Below, in pieces: positions 53,901 through 62,900 of a stretch of 64,000 bases of DNA. The number at the start of each line of letters is the position of its first letter. The stretch's first letter is position 1. The notes beneath the pieces were generated by a model. That model had not been told where the DNA came from. It saw only the letters and a list, made by a program, of their open reading frames with translations, and searched no databases. The position numbers and the translations under genes were made by a program. The stretch is taken from positions 345,384-409,383 of the forward strand of contig JAFUWV010000002.1 in the NCBI GenBank assembly GCA_017477325.1, in the 5' to 3' direction. Source of the stretch: Paludibacteraceae bacterium (GTDB lineage Bacteria; Bacteroidota; Bacteroidia; Bacteroidales; Paludibacteraceae).

Positions 53901-56900
53901 ATGATTATCTCAGCCACAGCTACTTCTCAGAAGACGGACGACTATGTGGCTCCGCAGTATAGTATAGGTCTGGGTGCTATAGAGTCTGATGCTGAAAAGG
54001 TTAGTCTGCCATTCACCGCTTGGGATCATACCGCTGAACAAGTGCAGATGACCGTTGCTACCGAAGGAGAACATGCTGGTGAGTATGCTGAAGTAACCAT
54101 CGAAGGCATCACAGCTACTGCTGAAGCCAACCTTGAATTCAAGGCGGTGGTTAGAGAACATAATGCAGCAATAGCTTGGAAAGGCAATCCTGACGATAAC
54201 GGAAATAATTACTCAATCACTCTCCCCGAGGCTGGCACCTACAGCATCACTTTCAAGTATTGGTTGGGCAGCACCTTCACTGAGAGTTTAGTCACCAAGA
54301 CCGATTGCGAGACATACACCGTCACCTTCCGCAAACCTGCTGATTGGGAAAATGTCTATTTCTGGGCTTGGAATAGTCAAGGAGATCTGCTTGAAGAAGT
54401 ATGGCCAGGTAAGCAGCTCACGGCTGCCGATGGAGTATATACTGCAACTGTCAACTCATGTTACTCTGGCACAGGTATTCTCTTCAATAACGGCTCTACC
54501 TACCAGACCGGCAACATCACTGTTGGTAACACCGATGAAGACTACGCTCTTGTAGATGGCAACTGCTACGAGTGCTCAGGTCCTACCAGTCAGTATGAAG
54601 GCACAACATACTACGAGATACAACTTTGTAAGACACTCTATACTATCGTCTTCAAAGATGGCGAGACCGTCGTCTCTACTAAAGAGTATCAGGCAGATGC
54701 TCAAATAGAGAAACCTGCCACCGACCCCGTGAAAGACGGTTATACCTTCCTCGGATGGTATCTATCCACCGATGAAACGCAGGCCCTTATCGACTGGGAC
54801 AACAATATACCCACCGTCTCTACCGACCAAACCTACCTCGCCAAGTGGGAAGAGAATATAACTCTTGAACCGACCACATGGTATGGAGATGGTGATTTTA
54901 CAACTACAGGTGGTGTATGTGCAGGCTTGTATGTGGTTGGTGAATATAGTATTACGCGTAATGCAGATAAAACTTTGACAATAAATGCTCAAACAAATAA
55001 AGATGTTTGTGGTCTGGCATTACAAGTCAATCTTGGGAATGGCTTCATTCGTATGAATGATATTATAGGTTTACGTAGTGCTACATATACAACGACAGAT
55101 ACTTATGAAGATGACGCAAAAGTAAATATTGAAGTTTTGTATGCTTATGCAGAAGGAGCAAAAGGTTTCGCATTTGAATATACCGTAGGTTCTGAAAATA
55201 CTGCATCAGTATACTATAATGTCAGTGTTGCTGATTCTGATAATGGTTCTCTCACTATCAATAAAGACTATGTTAAGGCAGGTACAGAAGTAACTGTTAC
55301 TACAACACCTGCAGAGGGCTATGAATTGGATGGTGAGATATCAGTAATGAATGGTGAGGACGCAGTAATTGTTACCAACGGCAAGTTCACGATGCCTGCC
55401 GGTGACGTGACTGTAAGTGCTGCATTCAAAGAATCTGTCACCTACTATAACATCGCTGTAAATACAGAAAATATTGTTGCCAATGCAGAGACTTCACTTG
55501 CCAATGCCACTATCACCATTACCGCTACTCCTCAAGAGGGCTACGAACTGGCAACAGTAACTGTGATGAATGGTGAAAACAGTGTTCCAGTTGTCATCAC
55601 AGGCAACACCGCTACCTTCACTATGCCTGCAGGCAATGTGGTGGTAACAGCTACATTCGCTGAGATAGTGAAATGGTGCGAAGTAGCATTGACAAATAAT
55701 ATGTCCAATTCTAATCCTGAATCGAACATACTATTCTCAGTAGTTGACAATGGTGATGGTTCAGTTAAGTTTGTACTTAAAGCAGCCGATGGTGCAAACA
55801 AGTTAGATTACTTCCTTATTAACCCAATAGGTGTAACCGCAGGTGCAGATACAGATGATGCAGGAATTGACGAATTGACAGCTAACTATACATTACCAGC
55901 AGGAACAACTCAACTGACACTCGAGATACTTTGGAGTAATCCTAATTGGGGCGGACGCTGGATGGTTCAAAACCAAGTGGTAAAGATGAATGGTCTCTGT
56001 TCCGAGTCTGAACTGCTCAAACCTTCTATCGAACTTGACAAGGCAACTCTCAGCCTCGAGGAAAGTGAAACCTCCACTCTCAATGCTACAGTCAAGAATA
56101 TCGATACCTACACTGTAGTCTGGACAAGCGATAACACCGAGGTGGCAACAGTAGAGAATGGCACCATTACCGCCAAGAAAGCAGGTAATGCCAACATCAC
56201 TGCCACAATCGAAGGCACTGAATACACAGCTACCTGCACACTGACCGTTACAGAACCTGTAGTACTCACTCCTGCTACCTTCTATGGTGCTGCTGAGTTC
56301 ACAACCACAGGTAGTATATGCGGAGGAAACGATCTGATTGCTATCTATTCTATCACGAGAAATGCAGACAAGACTCTAACTATTGCCGTTGAGGCAAGTG
56401 CTGACCTCTGCAATGCCGCTCCGCAAATAAAGTTAGCCGATGGTGCATTCATCCGTATGACAGACGTAGTGGCTTTGCGCAGTGCAACATACACTACAAC
56501 CGAGAAGTATTCCGATGGCGCAACTGTCAATATGAATATCCTGCTTGCCTATGCCGAAGGAGCCAAGGATATTGCTGTTGCCTATGAGGTTGGTTCGTCT
56601 AACACCCGTCCGTCATACTACTTCATCTCAACTCAACAGACAGGTGAAGGCGAGATTGAAACTAATACTTATGCACAACCTGATTCAGAGGTTACAGTTC
56701 TCTACCAGGCTGCCACCGGCTATCAGTTCGGCGAACTGAAAGTGCTTGATGCTGAGAATAATGACATTAGCAACGATGTAACCCTCATTGACAACGCAGA
56801 CGGCTCGGCTGAGTTCCTCATGCCTGCTCAGAATGTGACAGTAAGTGCTGTGTTCAACCAACTCTTCACCGTCACTACCTCCTACAACAGCGAACAAGGC

Positions 56901-59900
56901 ATCGTAACTGCTACTCCAGAGTCTGCCATCGCAGGCACAACCGTCAAGGTTGAGTATGTCGCAGAAGAGGGTTATGAACTTGATGAGATATCCGCTAATG
57001 TCGCAGGTCTCACTCTCACCGCTGTCGAAGGCGAAGACGCATTCACCTTCACAATGCCCGCCGAGAACGTAACAATAACCGTCACTTTCAAGGCAACAGC
57101 TCCGGCAGAAACAACTGTTGACTGCAATTTCTACAAGGCTACTGATTTTGCCAATGTTGCAGCATCTGATGTCGTTATCATAGCATGGGAGAAAGAAGGT
57201 GCTTACTATGGTATAACAAATAATAATGGTACAGGCTCGGCTCCTGCTGCTATTGCAGTTTCTATCACTAATGGATATATACTCAACGACAATGCTAATA
57301 TCCTTTGGAACATTACGTCTAATGCCATCTATCCTAACGGAGATACAGAGAAATGGCTGTATTGCACCAACACAAACAATGGTGTACGTGTAGGCACTAA
57401 TGATAACAAGGCATTTGAGATAAAAGATGATTACCTGTATAATACAGCAACATCTCGTTATCTTGGAATATATAATGGACAAGACGTCCGTTGCTACACT
57501 TCTATCAATTCGAACATTTCCGGTCAAACACTCCATTTCTTCACCAAGGCAGACTGCTATGCTATCACTCATACTGCTGAAAACGGTACCATCAGTGTGA
57601 TGGATGCTGCTCCTGCTGGCTATCCTGTTGAAGTAACTCTCACTCCTGCAGAAGGCTATAGAGTGAAATTCGGTACCTTGGCAGTGAAACGTACAACTAC
57701 CGGTGCAGCAGTTGAACTCACAGATGGCAAGTTTACGATGCCGGAGGGTGCGGTAACTATTACAGCCGAGTTCGAGGAACTGCCCAAGTACGATGTAACT
57801 GTCGCTACTCTTACCAATGGTGCTATCGTGGCAGAACCTGCAACTGCTGTTGCCGAAGGCGCAATCGTTACTCTTACCGTATCTCCTGCAGAGCACTATC
57901 AGTTGAAGGCTAATACACTCGTAGTCAAAGACGCTTCAGACAACGACGTCGCCTGCACTGCTGTTGAAGGCACAACCAATCAATATACCTTCACGATGCC
58001 CGCAAGTGCTGCAACTGTAAGTGCCGAATTTGAGGCTATAGCAGTACAAAGCGTATCGCTCAGCGAAGTAGGTGATAACCTCTCGCTCTCAACCGACGAT
58101 GCTACATATAAGTTTGAGGTAGTGGTTGCTCCGGCAGATGCTCTCAATCCTGCTGTAGAATGGACTTCTTCCAATCCGGCTGTGGCTACCATCGACCAGA
58201 CAGGTTTGATGACTATCGTAGGCGAAGGACAAACCCTTATCATCGTAACCTCTCAAGAAAACAGCACATTGAAAGACGAGTGCACAGTGACGGTTTCGTC
58301 AAGTTCTATAGCAGTAGAAATTATATCCCTTGACAAAGATTACATCTATCTTGAGTTGGGTGGCACTGCAAAGGTAACAGCAACCATTCTACCCGTTGAT
58401 GCTACAGATAAAACCATCACTTGGAGTTATTCTGAGAATGGTATAATCACAATCGATGAAGATGGCAATATAACTCCTATTGCTGCAGGCGAAGTTACTG
58501 CTACTGCAACCACTTCTAACGGTAAAACGGCTTCTGTTGAAATCGTAGTCTGCACTGCTGCTCAAGCAGGTTCGGCATACTATGAGAAAGTGACCACCGA
58601 ACCTGCTTCATGGGAAGGATCTTATCTAATAGTTTATGAGACAGGCAATGTTGCATTCGATGGATCGCTAACTAGTTTGGATGCTGTTTCTAATATAGTA
58701 GATGTAACTATTAGTAACGACCAGATTGCCCATACTGAAGCATTAGAAGCAAAAGAGTTCACAATTACAGCTGATGTTGACAATGAAGGATGGTATCAGA
58801 TTAAATCTGCGAGTGGTTATTATATTGCAGGTACAACTGTGACGAGTAATGCAGGCAACGGTATAAAATCAAGTAATGTAGAAGGTGATAAATCTAAATA
58901 TCTAAATCAATTCTCGATATCTGGTGGAGAAGTTACTATTAGTAGTAAATCATCTGATCAAAACATGATTCTTAGGTTTAATGATGCTTCTAACCAAAAT
59001 CGTTTCCGTTATTACAAGTCTGGTCAAAAAGCGATTGCCCTATATAAGAAAGTGATATCTGCAGCTATTCCTGGTTCTTGTGATGGTTCTATATCAATTA
59101 CACCTGCATCAGTCGACTTCGGCACTTTGAATATGACAGGAGAAACTCTCACTGGCAGCAAGGAACTGACTATCACAACAGAGAACCTGCGTACCGACAT
59201 TAGTACCGAGATTACAGGCGAAGGTGCTTCTGTATTCTCCGTTAGCGCAATAAACGAAGGTAAGTTCACCGTAAGTTATACAGCTAATGCTGCAGGTACC
59301 TACGAGGCAACTCTTAAACTGAAAGCAAAAGACAAGAAAAACGAGACTGTAACAACCACTGTAGCCCTCAATCTTGAGGTAAAAGAACTTACTCCTGCTA
59401 CCGCCGTAGAAATCGTAGGTGAAGGTGACCTCAACTTGGAGATGTACAAGAACACATATCCTACACTCGCAGCTACTCTGTCACCTGCTAACTCCACCGA
59501 TATTGTAACATGGAGCAGTAGCGATGAAACAGTCGTTAAGATTGATGCCAATACCGGTGCCGTAACAGAAGTTCTGAAAGAAGGCACTGCCGTAATTACT
59601 GCTACAGCAAACGCTACTGTTTCTGCCACTAAGAATGTTGTTGTAAAGACTACTGTTCTGAAACCTTCAGAAGCCGTAGCTCTTACTGCAAGTCTTGCTG
59701 ATAAGACCACAGTCGAAAATGGCAAGTATGTAGTAGGTGGATACGTCAATAATATAGGTTCTAACCTGTTCTGGCTTAGCGATGACTGCTCTGCAACAAA
59801 GACATTCGAGGTTTATGGTGTGACCGTAACCGAAGATATTGTTAACGGTGCATACGTTGAAGCAATAGGTGAGATTTATAAATACAATGCTACCACCATT

Positions 59901-62900
59901 GAGTTCAACGGTGCTGAGTATGCCGTTAAGGAGAAGACATTCGCTGTCACCTTCGACATCACCAATGCCGGTGCCGACGGCAATACTGTCACTCTCGCTC
60001 CTGCTGCAACTCAACTCGCTGCATGCGCTGAAGCTCAACTTGCCATCAACTATGCAAGTGAAGACTACGACCTCCAGTCGCTCACCATCAAAGATGCTGC
60101 TGACAACACTATTGAGTACGACTCCGAATACAAGTTCTCGATGCCTGCTTCCGACATCACTGTGACAGCTGTGTTCGTTAGTGCACCTAAATATGATGTG
60201 ACTATCTCTGCAGGTATTGAAAATGGTTCTGTCGAAGCTAACAAACAGAAAGCTGCTGCTGACACCGAGGTAACACTCACTGTTACCCCTGCCGAAGGCT
60301 ACCTGCTTGATGCACTGACCGTACATAAGACCGCAAGCAGCGAGGCTGTGGCAGTAACCGACGGTAAATTCACCATGCCTGCCGAGGCAGTGACCGTCAA
60401 TGCTACCTTCCGCCTCTACACCCTGCGCGACTTCCTCACTCTGCAACCTGCCGACAATGTAACTGTCGGTACCGAAGTACAGGTTCTTGCTCAGTCTGAT
60501 GACAACAAGACAACTTACATTACCGATGGTACTGCTACACTCATGATTTATGGTGTGGTTGATGCATACGAGCAAGGTCAGGCACTAACCGCTGTGACAG
60601 GTAAATATAGCTTATACCGTGCTCAACACGAACTTATACCCGCAACAACTCCTGTAGCAGGCGAAGTGAAAGCATTGCCTACACCAGTTGAACTGACAGC
60701 AGTAGTCACAGCCGCTACCGAAGCACAATATGTAAGCATAGCTGAGCAGCCTGTGACCAAGAATGGAGATAAGTTCTATGTGTTCGAGACGATGCAACTC
60801 TTCTCTACCTTCCAGTCGCTTGACGCTTTGAAGGAAGCAGAGTACAGCTTCACAGCTATACTCACTCCGTACAACGATATAGTAGAGCTTCTGCCTGTCA
60901 CTGCTCCTCAGCAGAAACAATACACCGTTACCATTGCTGAAGGCATACAGAACGGCAGTGTCAGTGCAGTTCCTCTGACCGCAGGCGAGGGCGACGAGAT
61001 AACTCTCACCATCACTCCTGCTGACGACTGCTACCAACTCAAAGCAGGCACTCTCAGCGTGAAGAACGGTGAGAACGAACTTACCGTTACTGACAACAAG
61101 TTCCTGATGCCTCGCGGCAATGTTGCCGTAAGTGCTCAGTTTGAGAAGAAGTTCTACACTATCACCTTCAAGGACTATGACGGCACTGTCATCTCCACTC
61201 TCACCGGTGAGACAGCCGTAGAGTGTGGCACAATGCCTGCCGCTCCTGCCGAGCCCGCTCGCACAGGAAACGCTCAGTACTCCTACACCTTCTCAGGTTG
61301 GACTCCTACCATCGTTGAGGCTGCAGAAGATGCAATATATACAGCTACCTACACCGAGACAGTTAATACCTACACCGTACGCTTCGTGGACGAAGATGGT
61401 GAGACTGAGATTAAGACTATCGCTGATGTGGCTTACGGCACTAAGGTTACTGAGTTGACCGACCTGCCTGCTGACCCGGTCAAAGAGGCAACAGCTCAGT
61501 ACACTTACACCTTCTTGGGTTGGACTCCTGAGATTACTGATGCTACCGAGGTAACCGGCGACATCACCTATACCGCTCAGTTCACCGAGACCGTTAACAA
61601 GTACGACATCACCTTCGCTCTTGACAATGGTGAGGCTGACGTAGTAGTCAACGCTGAGTACGGCACTAAGGTTAGCACCATCAAACCCGCTGACCCCGAG
61701 AAGACCGGCTACACCTTCACAGCATGGGCTCCTGCTATCAGCGAGGAGGCAGAGGTGACAGGCACCGCTACCTTCACTGCTCAGTACAACATCAACTCCT
61801 ACAACCTCATCTACAAGGTTGATGGTGCTGACTACAAGACTGTTTCTGTCGAGTATGGTGCTGCTGTAACCGCCGAGGCTGAACCCGCCAAAGAGGGTTA
61901 CACCTTCTCCGGCTGGAGCGAGATACCCGCTACCATGCCTGCCGAGGATGTAGAAGTAACAGGTACCTTCACAATCAACCAGTACACTATCACTTACCAA
62001 GTGGAGGGTGAAGAGGATGTGGTGAAGACCTATGACTTCTCGGCAGAAGTCCTCAAGTATACACCTGCCGAGAAGACCGGTTACACCTTCTCCGGCTGGA
62101 ATGCAGAAGAGCCTCAGACCATGCCCGCTGAGAATCTCATCTTCACAGGTAAGTACAACATCAACAAGTACACCGTTCTCTGGGTTAACGAAGATGGCGT
62201 TGAACTTGAGAAAGACGAGAACGTAGAGTATGGCACAACGCCTGAGTATAACGGCGGAACACCTGAGAAGGGTGCTACAGCTCAATACTCTTATACCTTC
62301 AATGCTTGGACCCCTGAGGTAACCGCTGTAACCGCTGACGTGACTTACACCGCTCAGTTCACTGAGTCCGTTAATAAGTATGCAGTCCGCTTCCTCAATG
62401 AGGATGGCACTGAGCTGCAGAATACAGATGTAGAGTATGGCACAATGCCTGCATACAACGGAGAGACTCCTGTCAAAGCTCAAGATGCTCAATACACCTA
62501 CACCTTCCTGAAGTGGACTCCTGAATTCACAGAGGTAACGGGTGAAGCTATATACACGGCTACATACACGGCAACCGTTCGCAAGTACACTATCACCTTC
62601 CTCAACTACGACGATGCTGTTCTGTCAAGCGAAGAGTATGAGTATGGCGCAACTCCTGTGGAGCCTGTGGCAACCAAGCCCGGCAACGAGCAGTACACTT
62701 ACAACTTCTCTGGTTGGGACAAGGCTGTAGTTGCTGTAGGTGGCAATGCAACATACAAGGCTCAGTTCGAGCAGGTGGTTAACAAGTACACCATCAGCTT
62801 CGTCAACTGGGACAACAGTCCGTTGGCTTCGTATGAGGTAGAGTATGGTGCAATGCCGATTTACCAAGGTGATACTCCAAAACGTGAGAAGAGCGGCGAG

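Noticed and set aside
56685-57896. Long minus-strand ORFs opposite the giant repeat gene (also 59667-60575 and 61293-62492)
   Set aside because: They arise from the Thr/Val/Ala-rich coding of the repeats on the plus strand; their Cys/Ser-rich products repeat with the sense repeats.
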